In this document: positions 15,516 through 22,682 of the stretch, in pieces
How positions within the stretch are numbered: the first letter of the stretch is position 1
Layout: each line of letters starts with the position of its first letter
Source of the DNA: a virus
Length of the DNA stretch: 26,568 nucleotides
Reading direction: 5' to 3' (one strand)
Virus record (IMG/VR): IMGVR_UViG_3300003322_000457
Span: 1 to 26,568 of that record
Position numbers and translations under genes: made by a program
Notes under the pieces: generated by a model
The model's input: the letters and a program-made list of their open reading frames with translations, nothing else
Told to the model about the DNA's origin: nothing
Databases searched by the model: none

Positions 15516-17752
15516 ATGCCATGTCCTCGCGTCAGTGCCAGCTCGGTTTCAGTATTAAAGCGCTGGTTCTCCGCATCGGTCTGCAGGCGCTTGCCGGCCA
15601 GCGCCGCCTGGTGGCCGGTCACGGTGGCCTCGCTTGATACATGGGCGATCTGTAGATCCGCCTGGATGCGCTCGCGCGCCACTTCAGCGTCCAGTTGCTG
15701 CCCTTGGGCATCAAGCTGCAGGCGCTTCTCCTTCAACTGCTGGTCGCCCTGGGCAATCTGTCCCTTGAGTTGCAGCTCCGCTTGCTTGTCCGGCGATACC
15801 TGCGGCTGGCCCTGCTGTTGCTGCTGGGCCTTCTCCTGCAATTCCTGCTGGTACTGCTGTTCGTCCTTGATGAGGGTAAGCGGCAACCGTGCCACTCGGT
15901 AGAGCTCGCGGTACAGGTCGCCCCACTTGGTACGCCCGGCAAACTCGGGATTGGAGCCGCCTACCTGGATGGCCTGCATCATCCGTTGCATGGCCTGTTC
16001 CTTCTCCAGCAGCGCCGCGGTACCGCGCGCCCGCACCTGGTGGTCACCCTTGATCGACGGGTCTGGGTTGTAGGCCATGTTCCAGTCGATAAAGCGCCCG
16101 ATGGTCGGCGAGGTGATCTGATCATCCCAGGCTTTCACCGCGCGCCGCAGGATGCTGTTGGCGCTGTCCATCAGGATCGACATGCCGGCCGCCGTCTTGG
16201 TGATGTGCGGTGCCTGCTCGCCCTGGGCGATCAGCGGGATCTGCGTCTCCTCATCCACCTGCCGCATGGCCAGAGTATGTAGCTGCTGCAGCTGGTCGAT
16301 ACGGATGGGGATCTCCACCACGCGGAAGGCCTGCGACAGATCGGCGCGCTCGTCCAGCATCCGCCATACCCGCTTGGGACCGAACCCCGGCGCACCGTGT
16401 TCCGGCTCGACCAGCGCCGGGTTGTAGATCAGGTTGCCCGCCACACTCAGACCGGCATTGTCGATCATCATGCGCCAGGTTGAATTCACCAGCTTCTGCG
16501 AGTCGCGGCACAGGTAGGGGATACCGAAACCAAACATGCTGGTCGGGTCAGGCTCGAACACCGCTACCGAGTAGGGCAGCCGGCCCTTTTCGTCATGGTT
16601 GAGGGCCGCCTTGATCACCACATTGTCGATAAACCAGACCGTGGCGCTGATCTCCTCCAGCGGGTCCATCCCCTCGGCGTCCTCGACCAGCCCACAAGCC
16701 TCCAGGGTCGCCGGGTCCAGCGGGCCGCTATAGCGGAATAGCTCATAGCGGTTCTCGGCCGTGTGTGCGGTTGCGTCCTTGCCGTTGATCTGCCGCATCT
16801 GCACCAGGTATTCCGGCGCCACACGCGGCGCCTCCACCTCCTTCAGCACATGGCGGATCTGATCCACCAGCACCCCGTCGCCGCCTTCCTTGGCCAGCTT
16901 GCGCAGCTGCTTGCGGGTCAGGTAGCTGCGCTCGAATACATCCTCGGCGTCCTCGATCTGCAGGGCCGACTCGTCGGGGAAGAAATCGAAGGGGTCCACC
17001 GCATAGGCCGCCGGCACCATCTTCTGCCGCACTACCAGGTCCTGTACCCCGTTACCCAGATCGTTCCAGGCCTTCTCCGTCATCGACATGACGTCGACCG
17101 CACGGATGATGGCCGTGCCCAGCCTCGCCATAAATCGCCGTGCCTGGCGGCATTCCTCGGCGTAGCGCGTCTCGGTCAGCTGGTCGCGGATGGTGCGCTC
17201 CATCGCCTCCGACTTCTTCTTGGCATCGTCCATGATGCGCTGGAAGGCATCGCCCTGGCTCATCGGCTGGCCGTCGTGGTCGGTCACCGGCTGGCCACCC
17301 ACCTGCAGCACCTCGTCCTTGTTGGCGAACTCCGCCATGGTCGGGATGGGCGAGGGCTGCAAGGCATAGTTGTCCTCATCCGCCGTCGGCATCAAGAGGT
17401 CATCCATGCGCGCTTCAAAGCTTGCCACCTTGCCGCGGGTGATACCGACAAACACCTCACTACCGCCAGCCGCGCGGATGCTGGCCAGCGTCTTCTCGTC
17501 GTAGCGGTTGTTGTACTGGCGCAGATCGTCCAGCCAGCGAGTCTCCAGCGGCCGCTTGTTGACGATGCGCTGCTTCACCTTGGCCAGCAGCTGCGCACCC
17601 AGCGCAGTCAATCGCTCTTGCTGCTCACGCTGCCGCGCCTCGATCTGTTCCTGATCCAGCGCCAGCATGTCCAATATCTGCGGGTCTTGCAGCGTGGTTG
17701 GGTCCAGCGGCGTGTCATCCCGCGCCGGCATGTTCTGGTGTACGGTCAGCAT
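15512..17752 (-). CDS. Portal protein (P22-type podoviral)
   Basis: The protein has 746 residues, close to the size of P22-like portals. The N-terminal 60 residues are helical and Gln/Glu-rich. The core contains WLDDLRQYNNRY (about 73-84), a GGSEVFVGITRGKVASFEAR block, and further on FGFGIPYLCRDSQK followed by NSTWRMMIDN. That last pair is the stem-helix region of P22-like portals, where a short loop leads to the long stem helix. The last 120 residues are a Gln-rich helix, fitting the helical barrel that reaches into the capsid in P22. The dodecameric portal is the DNA entry channel and binds terminase. The ATG is 6 nt after the TerL stop, with AGGAA upstream. Confidence 0.92.
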   Translation of the reverse strand: MLTVHQNMPARDDTPLDPTTLQDPQILDMLALDQEQIEARQREQQERLTALGAQLLAKVKQRIVNKRPLETRWLDDLRQYNNRYDEKTLASIRAAGGSEVFVGITRGKVASFEARMDDLLMPTADEDNYALQPSPIPTMAEFANKDEVLQVGGQPVTDHDGQPMSQGDAFQRIMDDAKKKSEAMERTIRDQLTETRYAEECRQARRFMARLGTAIIRAVDVMSMTEKAWNDLGNGVQDLVVRQKMVPAAYAVDPFDFFPDESALQIEDAEDVFERSYLTRKQLRKLAKEGGDGVLVDQIRHVLKEVEAPRVAPEYLVQMRQINGKDATAHTAENRYELFRYSGPLDPATLEACGLVEDAEGMDPLEEISATVWFIDNVVIKAALNHDEKGRLPYSVAVFEPDPTSMFGFGIPYLCRDSQKLVNSTWRMMIDNAGLSVAGNLIYNPALVEPEHGAPGFGPKRVWRMLDERADLSQAFRVVEIPIRIDQLQQLHTLAMRQVDEETQIPLIAQGEQAPHITKTAAGMSILMDSANSILRRAVKAWDDQITSPTIGRFIDWNMAYNPDPSIKGDHQVRARGTAALLEKEQAMQRMMQAIQVGGSNPEFAGRTKWGDLYRELYRVARLPLTLIKDEQQYQQELQEKAQQQQQGQPQVSPDKQAELQLKGQIAQGDQQLKEKRLQLDAQGQQLDAEVARERIQADLQIAHVSSEATVTGHQAALAGKRLQTDAENQRFNTETELALTRGHGI

Positions 17753-17758
17753 GGTTTC

Positions 17759-19177
17759 CTAGTAGCCCGTGGTGCGGTCGCCCACCTGGTGGCGACCATA
17801 GTTGTTCTGCCGCGGCGCGGGCTTGGTGATGGCAAAGCGCAGGCACATCATGGCGTAGCGCGTTGCACTCAAAACGTCATCGGCCTCTTTGACTACCTGG
17901 CCGTTCTTGCGGTGGTACAGGCGGAACTCCTCAAACCAGTCCGAAAGGTGCGAAAAGACCTTGAATCGGCCGGTCTGCATGCGCTCCAGCATCATCATCA
18001 AGCCGGCCTCGACCGAGTTGGTACCGTCCTCGAACAGCGCCCGCTCGGCGAGCATCTTCAAGCCCTGCCGGCGGTAGGACTCGGCCAGCTGCTCGCCGCT
18101 GCCCTTCTCGCTGTTCAAACCATCGTGTGGCCACGCCACCGGAATCCAGTCACCGCGCGGCTTGATCGCCGCCGCATGCACGATCGGCGTGGCTTCCCGC
18201 TCCCGGTAGCAGTCGGTCACGTACAGCACATCACTGTCACGGTCCCAGGCCAGCCAGGCGCAGGCAAAGGGGTGATCCCAGCCGAAGTCGATACCGGCGA
18301 TACGCGGCCAGTGCGACGGAATCGCGAACGGCGGCACCGTGATCGCCGACTCCATGATCGGGAAAATCCGCCCGCTACCCAGCGTCGGAATACCCTTAGC
18401 CCGGGCCTCACGCTCATGCGCCGGAAAGCTGGCGATAATGCGGGCACGCTCCTCGGCACTGATGTGCTCGGCGTCCTCGATCGTCATGTTCGTGTCGGAT
18501 CGGTCAGACGTCGGCTCCACCAGGAAGCGCCGCACCACCTCCGACATGCCCATCAGCGGGGTAAAGGTCAGCGCCGCAAAGCCACCGGTAGCGATGGTCC
18601 GCGCTAGGCCTTCGTCGTAGATATCCTGCGGCGGCTCCTCGTCGAACCACACGAAGTCGACCGGCGGACCCTGCCACTTGCGCCGGCCCTGCGCGTAATA
18701 CTTGAACCGCAAGGTGCTCCAGCCACCGCTGGCATGCCGCACCTTGATGTAGTCGTACAGGTCTGCGACGCCCGACGCCATGCCGTAGTCGCCCAGCCGG
18801 TCCTTGGGAATCGCCCCGGTACCGACCTCGCCCACCAGACCCAGCAGCGCCCGCTGCGGATTGTCACGGGTGGATTCACCGGTTTCCGACGACGCCCAGG
18901 CCACGATAGGCCGATCCCAGCGCCGCCCTTCCCACCAATCCGGGTATAGGCCGGTAAGGTGGTAGGCCATTTCGGCGCCGCAGCAAAACGTCTTGCCGTT
19001 CTGGTTGCCCGCTCGCAGCAGTCGCTCGCGGTACTTCACGCCGGCAGCATGAAAAGCCCGCTGCTTGGTGTACGGCTTGTACGAAGCGAGCTTGTTCTCC
19101 CGCTTCCGCCGCGCCCGCTCTTCCAGCAGGCCCAGCAGCTCAAGCCGGCTGTTATCGGGCGCGACTGAGGGCTGCAA
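17759..19177 (-). CDS. terL: Terminase large subunit (TerL)
   Basis: The protein has 472 residues. The ATPase domain has Walker A GNQNGKT (57-63), Walker B VDFVWFDEE (173-181) and a coupling TFTP motif (204-207). The RNase H-like nuclease domain starts at GIDFGWDHP (Asp297) and has further acidic candidates at Asp322 and in EADDVL (431-436). These are the Terminase_6-type features. The enzyme cuts phage DNA and pumps it into the prohead. The only start in frame is TTG at 19177, 6 nt after GAGG, giving a 26-nt overlap with TerS; no ATG or GTG occurs before the conserved domain. The weak start may keep TerL below TerS. Confidence 0.95.
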   Translation of the reverse strand: MQPSVAPDNSRLELLGLLEERARRKRENKLASYKPYTKQRAFHAAGVKYRERLLRAGNQNGKTFCCGAEMAYHLTGLYPDWWEGRRWDRPIVAWASSETGESTRDNPQRALLGLVGEVGTGAIPKDRLGDYGMASGVADLYDYIKVRHASGGWSTLRFKYYAQGRRKWQGPPVDFVWFDEEPPQDIYDEGLARTIATGGFAALTFTPLMGMSEVVRRFLVEPTSDRSDTNMTIEDAEHISAEERARIIASFPAHEREARAKGIPTLGSGRIFPIMESAITVPPFAIPSHWPRIAGIDFGWDHPFACAWLAWDRDSDVLYVTDCYREREATPIVHAAAIKPRGDWIPVAWPHDGLNSEKGSGEQLAESYRRQGLKMLAERALFEDGTNSVEAGLMMMLERMQTGRFKVFSHLSDWFEEFRLYHRKNGQVVKEADDVLSATRYAMMCLRFAITKPAPRQNNYGRHQVGDRTTGY

Positions 19178-19691
19178 TGCGCGCCTCGATCTCTTGGTCC
19201 GTCAGGTCGGCAAACTCATGCCGCACCGTCGTCTTGTCGTTGAACATGCCCAGGTGACGCATGATCAGCTCCAGCGCGCCTTTCTTGTCCACCGGCTTGA
19301 CCTTCTTGGTGTAGGTCAGCGGCGCATCCTCGCTGACTGCAACCTCAGTTACATCAATGCCAGCCAGTGCAGCCGCCGTTTCGTCATCGAGCTCACGCAC
19401 CGGCAACAGATTGCCGGCCTCGTCGAACAGTTTGCGCACATCAAAGAACGCAATCCGCCCCAGCTCCGTCAACACCCGCGCTTTGTCGATCGCCGCCTTA
19501 TCCGTGGCAATCGTCGTCACCTTCTCGCTCAGCTGGTCGATGCGTGTAGCGACTTCGGGGCGCTTCATCAGCTCCGAAGCCGTTACCGTTGCGCGCGTCT
19601 CCGTATAGCCGCAGAGCTTGGCCGCCTCGGTCGGCGACTTGCCCGCCGCCACATGGCCAGCGAAAGCCTCATGCCGCTTGTTGCTTAACAT
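19152..19691 (-). CDS. terS: Terminase small subunit (TerS, Terminase_2 type)
   Basis: The protein has 179 residues. Residues 1-50 contain the helix-turn-helix of the Terminase_2/XtmA family, with GKSPTEAAKLCGYTE followed by an RPEVATRI helix. The middle is helical (oligomerisation), and the C-terminus has IMRHLGMFNDK near 140, typical for this family. TerS recognises the packaging site and delivers the DNA to TerL, whose gene overlaps it. It starts 3 nt after the membrane-protein stop with only a weak GGTAG upstream, so re-initiation may help. Confidence 0.92.
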   Translation of the reverse strand: MLSNKRHEAFAGHVAAGKSPTEAAKLCGYTETRATVTASELMKRPEVATRIDQLSEKVTTIATDKAAIDKARVLTELGRIAFFDVRKLFDEAGNLLPVRELDDETAAALAGIDVTEVAVSEDAPLTYTKKVKPVDKKGALELIMRHLGMFNDKTTVRHEFADLTDQEIEARIAALSRAR

Positions 19692-19694
19692 CGT

Positions 19695-20285
19695 CTACCA
19701 ACTCCAGCCCACACTCACACGCGGCTCCAGGCTCTCCCGCCTGGCCACCGCCTCGACGCGCAACCGTGCGCGCCACAAATCCCGCTCCAGCCAGATGCCT
19801 GGCGCCCTGTCCTGCGTCAGCGCCAGCGATACACCAGCAGCCCAGCCTTGCGGCGGCAGATCCAGCGCCTTGTTCAGCACCAGATCCTCACCACCCAAGA
19901 GCTTGCCGCCCTCGACCGACGCCACCACGCGCTCACGCCCATCCGGCATATCCACCAGCGACAAGGCCACATCGGCCGGCTGGCAGCTGCAACCAATGGG
20001 GGAATCCGGCGTTGGCTCGGCCTGTACCTGCAGCGTCACCTCACGCTTGAGCTTCGCCCCCTTGGGCAAAACATGCGGCGGCTTGGGCAGCTCGGCCACG
20101 GGCGTCTGCGCCAGCACCTTGGAGCCGTCCGCCTGCTGGATCTCCGGGGCAGGCGTCAACGGCGCAGTGGCCGGGGCCTGAATGGCGTGCCACAAGGTCG
20201 CCAGTCCCAAGCCGAGCACCAGCGCAAACAGCGCCACCACCAGGTCACGCAACAGCAACTGCTTCGGGGTATGGGTAATCACCAT
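19695..20285 (-). CDS. Membrane-anchored protein in the spanin position
   Basis: The protein has 196 residues. AAGGAG lies 7 nt before the ATG, which overlaps the endolysin stop as TGATG. One N-terminal transmembrane helix (about 12-33, LVVALFALVLGLGLATLW) is followed by a Pro-rich linker (37-75). A periplasmic domain of about 120 residues follows, which appears beta-rich and contains a GCSCQP pair of cysteines. Its place right after the endolysin is where Rz-like inner-membrane spanins lie, but those are helical coiled coils, and no overlapping lipobox gene for an outer-membrane partner was seen. It could be an unrelated lysis factor or a structural protein. Function is unknown; topology is well supported. 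Confidence 0.85.
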   Translation of the reverse strand: MVITHTPKQLLLRDLVVALFALVLGLGLATLWHAIQAPATAPLTPAPEIQQADGSKVLAQTPVAELPKPPHVLPKGAKLKREVTLQVQAEPTPDSPIGCSCQPADVALSLVDMPDGRERVVASVEGGKLLGGEDLVLNKALDLPPQGWAAGVSLALTQDRAPGIWLERDLWRARLRVEAVARRESLEPRVSVGWSW

Positions 20286-20767
20286 CACAGCGCTCCTTCA
20301 CAAACCGCCCGCTCTCGGGCACGTCGGGACACCAGCCCGGGCAGCGGCTTGCCGCCCGCATACACCCAGCGGCTCAGCTGCGCACAAGCCCCACGGTAAT
20401 CGCCAGCCCTGGCCAACTTCGCCATCGAGCTGCTGCAATACGCCTGGCTGCCCACATTGAAGGCAAAGCTGGTGAAGCTCTGCCGCACGTTCGCCGGCAA
20501 GCCTGGCGTGCAGTCATCCACCGCTGCCAGCTTCTTGCTCACTTCACCCACCAGCATGCTGGCGCACTGCTCGGCCGTGTAACGCTGTCCCATGCGTATG
20601 TCCGGCCCGGTCTGGCCAAAGCACGCAGTGGGGATGCCGATAGGGTCCAGGTACGTCTGCCGCACCTCGCCCTCGCTGGGGGCCACCAACATAGCGGCCG
20701 CCAAGACTGTGCCCGTCGCACCTGCTGCCAACAGCCGAGCACGCAGCGCATCAGTCAAAGCGGCCAT
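20285..20767 (-). CDS. SAR endolysin (lysozyme, glycoside hydrolase family 24 type)
   Basis: The protein has 160 residues, the normal size. The catalytic triad E-x8-D-x5-T of the T4/P22/P21 lysozymes is present as Glu32, Asp41 and Thr47 in SEGEVRQTYLDPIGIPT, followed by CFGQTG. An N-terminal weakly hydrophobic Ala/Gly/Leu-rich helix (about 10-30) looks like a signal-arrest-release sequence, which lets the enzyme reach the periplasm before the holin fires. Later family motifs include SFTSFAFNVG (about 113-122) and a C-terminal GLVSRRARER. It cleaves the glycan strands of peptidoglycan. GGAG is 8-9 nt before the ATG at 20767. Confidence 0.93.
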   Translation of the reverse strand: MAALTDALRARLLAAGATGTVLAAAMLVAPSEGEVRQTYLDPIGIPTACFGQTGPDIRMGQRYTAEQCASMLVGEVSKKLAAVDDCTPGLPANVRQSFTSFAFNVGSQAYCSSSMAKLARAGDYRGACAQLSRWVYAGGKPLPGLVSRRARERAVCEGAL

Positions 20768-20772
20768 GTCGC

Positions 20773-21189
20773 TTACTCCACGGCGGCCAGCTTGCTGCAC
20801 AGGGCGTAGCCCATCAGCGGCCAAATCTTGCTGACTGCATCCTTGCGAGCGGCAGCACGGCCAGTCTCAGCGTTGAAGTTCTCCGGGCTGGCACAAGCAG
20901 CCTCGCCGGTAACGATGAAACCATTCTGCAGAACCAGCACGCAGAAGGTCAGCAGGTGCAGCCGGCTTTCCACCGTCCGCAAGGTACGGTCAATCTGCCA
21001 GAGCTCGCCACGCGCCACGGCTCCCTCAACGCCGTGCTCGGCGGTGAAGTAGCGTTCGCTGGCAATGTTGCTTTCGATATCCGCGGGCGTAACGCGCGGC
21101 GCGGTCAGGCCCTTCTCTTGGATCAGCTTCTCGATCTCATCATTGATCGCCACATCCGTAGCGGTCGGTGCACTACCCGGTAGAGTCAT
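20773..21189 (-). CDS. N4 gp49 / Sf6 gp66 family protein
   Basis: The protein has 138 residues. The C-terminal two-thirds carries the conserved family signature: ERYFTAEHGVEGA (44-56), LLTFCVLVLQNGFIVTGEA and then KIWPLMGYALCSKLA at the end. The family is common in tailed phages and its function is unknown. It includes a central hydrophobic segment that could be buried or membrane-associated. Here it sits between the holin candidate and the endolysin, an arrangement that suggests a link with lysis or its timing, but this is inference. The start is 3 nt after the holin stop with GAGG upstream. Confidence 0.92.
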   Translation of the reverse strand: MTLPGSAPTATDVAINDEIEKLIQEKGLTAPRVTPADIESNIASERYFTAEHGVEGAVARGELWQIDRTLRTVESRLHLLTFCVLVLQNGFIVTGEAACASPENFNAETGRAAARKDAVSKIWPLMGYALCSKLAAVE

Positions 21190-21192
21190 GTC

Positions 21193-21465
21193 TCAGCCTC
21201 GCTTATTGACGTGGCCGTCATGCCGCCGCTTATTGCGACGCACCCGCCACTCACGTTTCCAGCGCCGCCAATCGGCGCCGAAGTTCTTGCGTAGCACCAC
21301 CACAATCTGCAGCAGCGTGTACGCAATGGTCAGGATCAACACCCATTGGCTCAGCTCCACGCCGGCCAGGGTGATCGAGCTCACGGCCAGCGGCGGCGCC
21401 AGCTTCGCCGAGGCGCCACCAAAGCCGGCAGCATCCACAGCGCCTGTCACGTCCCGTCCGTCCAT
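21193..21465 (-). CDS. Putative holin
   Basis: The protein has 90 residues. The ATG at 21465 has AAGGA 5 nt upstream, and the same AAGGACCAAC leader occurs before the AbrB-like gene at 23308. A clear transmembrane helix (about 40-58, QWVLILTIAYTLLQIVVVL) follows a weaker hydrophobic stretch (22-36), and the last 30 residues are strongly basic, as in many holins. The position before the endolysin fits. The number of membrane passes (one or two) is not certain, and holins have little sequence conservation, so the call is by topology and context. Confidence 0.78.
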   Translation of the reverse strand: MDGRDVTGAVDAAGFGGASAKLAPPLAVSSITLAGVELSQWVLILTIAYTLLQIVVVLRKNFGADWRRWKREWRVRRNKRRHDGHVNKRG

Positions 21466-21473
21466 GTTGGTCC

Positions 21474-21662
21474 TTACCCGTTGAAGTCCGGCCCGTCCTG
21501 ATCCTGCCGCGGCAGCGCATCGGGCGTATCCGGCTCGTCCGAGAAATCCAGTCGCCACAGCCACGGTGATTTCTCGTTTGCCACGGGGCAGGCGGCATGC
21601 GCTGGGCGCTCCGTACCGCACCGGCCGCAGCCGCATTGCCGAGTACGTACCCAAGTCGCCAT
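21474..21662 (-). CDS. Small Cys-containing protein, first gene of the late operon (tentative)
   Basis: The ORF has 62 codons from the ATG at 21662. Its stop (TAA) merges with the holin ribosome-binding site (GGGTAAGGACCAAC), the close junction expected of real genes in this operon. It has four cysteines (10, 12, 15 and 25) and one His (22), arranged CGCGRC, H and C, which might bind one zinc ion, and an acidic, Asp-rich tail. No strong ribosome-binding site precedes the ATG, and it starts only 11 nt after the T-run of a terminator. It is real or not on weak evidence; comparison with related phages would settle it. Confidence 0.45.
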   Translation of the reverse strand: MATWVRTRQCGCGRCGTERPAHAACPVANEKSPWLWRLDFSDEPDTPDALPRQDQDGPDFNG

Positions 21663-21672
21663 ACCGTGCCCC

Positions 21673-21712
21673 AAAAAAGAAGCGCCAGCCGGTAGCCATT
21701 ACCGACTGGCGC
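21673..21712 (-). terminator. Intrinsic terminator just before the lysis genes (second of a tandem pair)
   Basis: On the minus strand a 13-bp stem with one wobble pair (+ strand 21682-21694 and 21700-21712, 5-nt loop) is followed by TTCTTTTTTGG. It is the strongest terminator in the window and lies immediately upstream of the late genes, so late transcription from the promoter candidate at 21847-21875 must pass it. Confidence 0.85.
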
Positions 21713-21780
21713 AGATGCTGCGCAGGTGGCCAGCGTCGCCAAACGCCTGCCGCGCAGCCCTACAGGGAGATTGCAGGGCC

Positions 21781-21822
21781 AGAAAAGCAAACGCCCCGGA
21801 CGGGATTAACCGAACCGGGGCG
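21781..21822 (-). terminator. Intrinsic terminator (first of a tandem pair)
   Basis: CGCCCCGG and CCGGGGCG form an 8-bp stem (+ strand 21792-21799 and 21815-21822) with a 15-nt loop. On the minus strand TTTGCTTTTCT follows. With the hairpin at 21682-21712 it makes a double stop between region C and the lysis genes. Confidence 0.6.
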
Positions 21823-21846
21823 CAACTTCAAAGCCTGACACTTTTT

Positions 21847-21875
21847 AGTTTATGACTCGCCGCCCAAAGGCGCAA
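21847..21875 (-). promoter_or_regulatory. Candidate late promoter, minus strand
   Basis: Read on the minus strand, a TTGCGC -35 box (+ 21870-21875) is separated by 17 bp from a TAAACT -10 box (+ 21847-21852). It points at the two tandem terminators and the lysis genes, with a predicted start near 21840. The match to the sigma-70 consensus is moderate (4 of 6 in the -10). Confidence 0.45.
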
Positions 21876-21923
21876 GCCCACCCCTGTTTTGTACCGCAAT
21901 CACCCCATCGAGACTCACCCCCA

Positions 21924-21943
21924 AAAACTTACGAAAACTTACG
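21924..21943. repeat. Tandem 10-bp direct repeat
   Basis: AAAACTTACG occurs twice in a row with no spacer. The CTTACG core occurs again at 22083-22088 and 22103-22108, the last one spanning the stop of the adjacent gene. Spacing of the first pair is one helical turn, so it could be a protein-binding site upstream of the late promoter. Confidence 0.6.
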
Positions 21944-22103
21944 GAACAGGCACCCACAACCCGCCCGCTCCTCCCCGCCTTCTCTTCTCCCTCTCCTCTC
22001 CTTCCCAAGCCCCACCACGCTTAGCGCTCGCCCACCCCACACCCCAACAAGGAAGCGACCCACCCACACAGCAAGCCGCCCCCTTACGTTTTCTACGCAC
22101 TGC

Positions 22104-22682
22104 TTACGCTGCTTTTTGCTCCCCTTCAGGCTCTCCGAGACTCGCGTATATCCCCTGCATGTACGCCTCCCCCGTCGCTGGTATCCACAACTCGCCGTCG
22201 GGCTGCAGGACCAAGTAGTTGCGCGTCAGCACATTCTTGAACCACAGGCGCCCATCAGCGTCGCGGCCCATCAGCATGAAATCGGTCGGGTAGCAGCGCA
22301 CGCCCTCTGCCTCACGGTGCACTACGCGGTCCAGGCGCTCGGGGCGTGTGCAATGCCGCCGGGGCCGCCCGATAGCGCGCCACGCGGCCCCGCCCTTCCC
22401 GTCCGACTCCATGCGCACCTCCTCCACCAGCACTGACCAGCCACCCCGCCCATCGGCATCCAGCGACAGCACGCGGTCATGGCTCTGCCAGTAATGCTTG
22501 AACACCACATTCCCCGGCACATAGAACGCGGCCACCTCGGGCGGCACGGCCGGCGGCGCCACCGGTAGCAGCTGCTGAGCCAGCGCCCGGACCAATGCCG
22601 CCCAGCCCTCCACAAACGCCGACGACTCACGGCGCACCAACTGCAAGCTGCTCACCCCACGGTCTACCAGATGCTCACTCAT
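22104..22682 (-). CDS. Hypothetical protein, second gene of the minus-strand pair
   Basis: The protein has 192 residues. The ATG at 22682 overlaps the upstream stop by 8 nt. An N-terminal Leu/Ala-rich helix (about 20-50) and a Pro-rich turn (51-58) are followed by an all-beta-looking domain with regular short strands (YVPGNVVFKHYWQ, then GRLWFKNV and ELWIPATG). It ends directly before the late-operon control region, so in a lambda-like arrangement this would be the slot of a late regulator; no helix-turn-helix or zinc motif supports such a role. The family is not recognised. Confidence 0.82.
   Translation of the reverse strand: MSEHLVDRGVSSLQLVRRESSAFVEGWAALVRALAQQLLPVAPPAVPPEVAAFYVPGNVVFKHYWQSHDRVLSLDADGRGGWSVLVEEVRMESDGKGGAAWRAIGRPRRHCTRPERLDRVVHREAEGVRCYPTDFMLMGRDADGRLWFKNVLTRNYLVLQPDGELWIPATGEAYMQGIYASLGEPEGEQKAA

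Larger units (their letters stand above)
21823..22103. other. Non-coding leader region, C-rich plus strand
   Basis: No credible gene was found on either strand; open frames here are Pro-rich and lack ribosome-binding sites. The plus strand is very poor in G and rich in C. It holds an uninterrupted 29-nt pyrimidine tract (21978-22006) with a 10-nt mirror repeat at 21991-22000, the candidate late promoter, and CTTACG repeats. It may be the control region of the late operon or the packaging site. Confidence 0.6.

Noticed and set aside
16763-18607. 614-codon plus-strand open frame opposite portal and terminase
   Set aside because: It spans two strongly recognised minus-strand genes and has the His/Arg/Leu-rich composition typical of GC-rich antisense frames.
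21193-21699. 168-residue version of the holin with an N-terminal extension from 21699
   Set aside because: The extension would translate the terminator stem and the small Cys ORF region in another frame; the ATG at 21465 has an AAGGA site and gives a typical holin size.
21852-22436. Open plus-strand frame over the C-rich region and the 22104-22682 gene
   Set aside because: It is Pro/Thr/Ser-rich because of the C-rich strand, has no ribosome-binding site, and overlaps a better-supported minus-strand gene.
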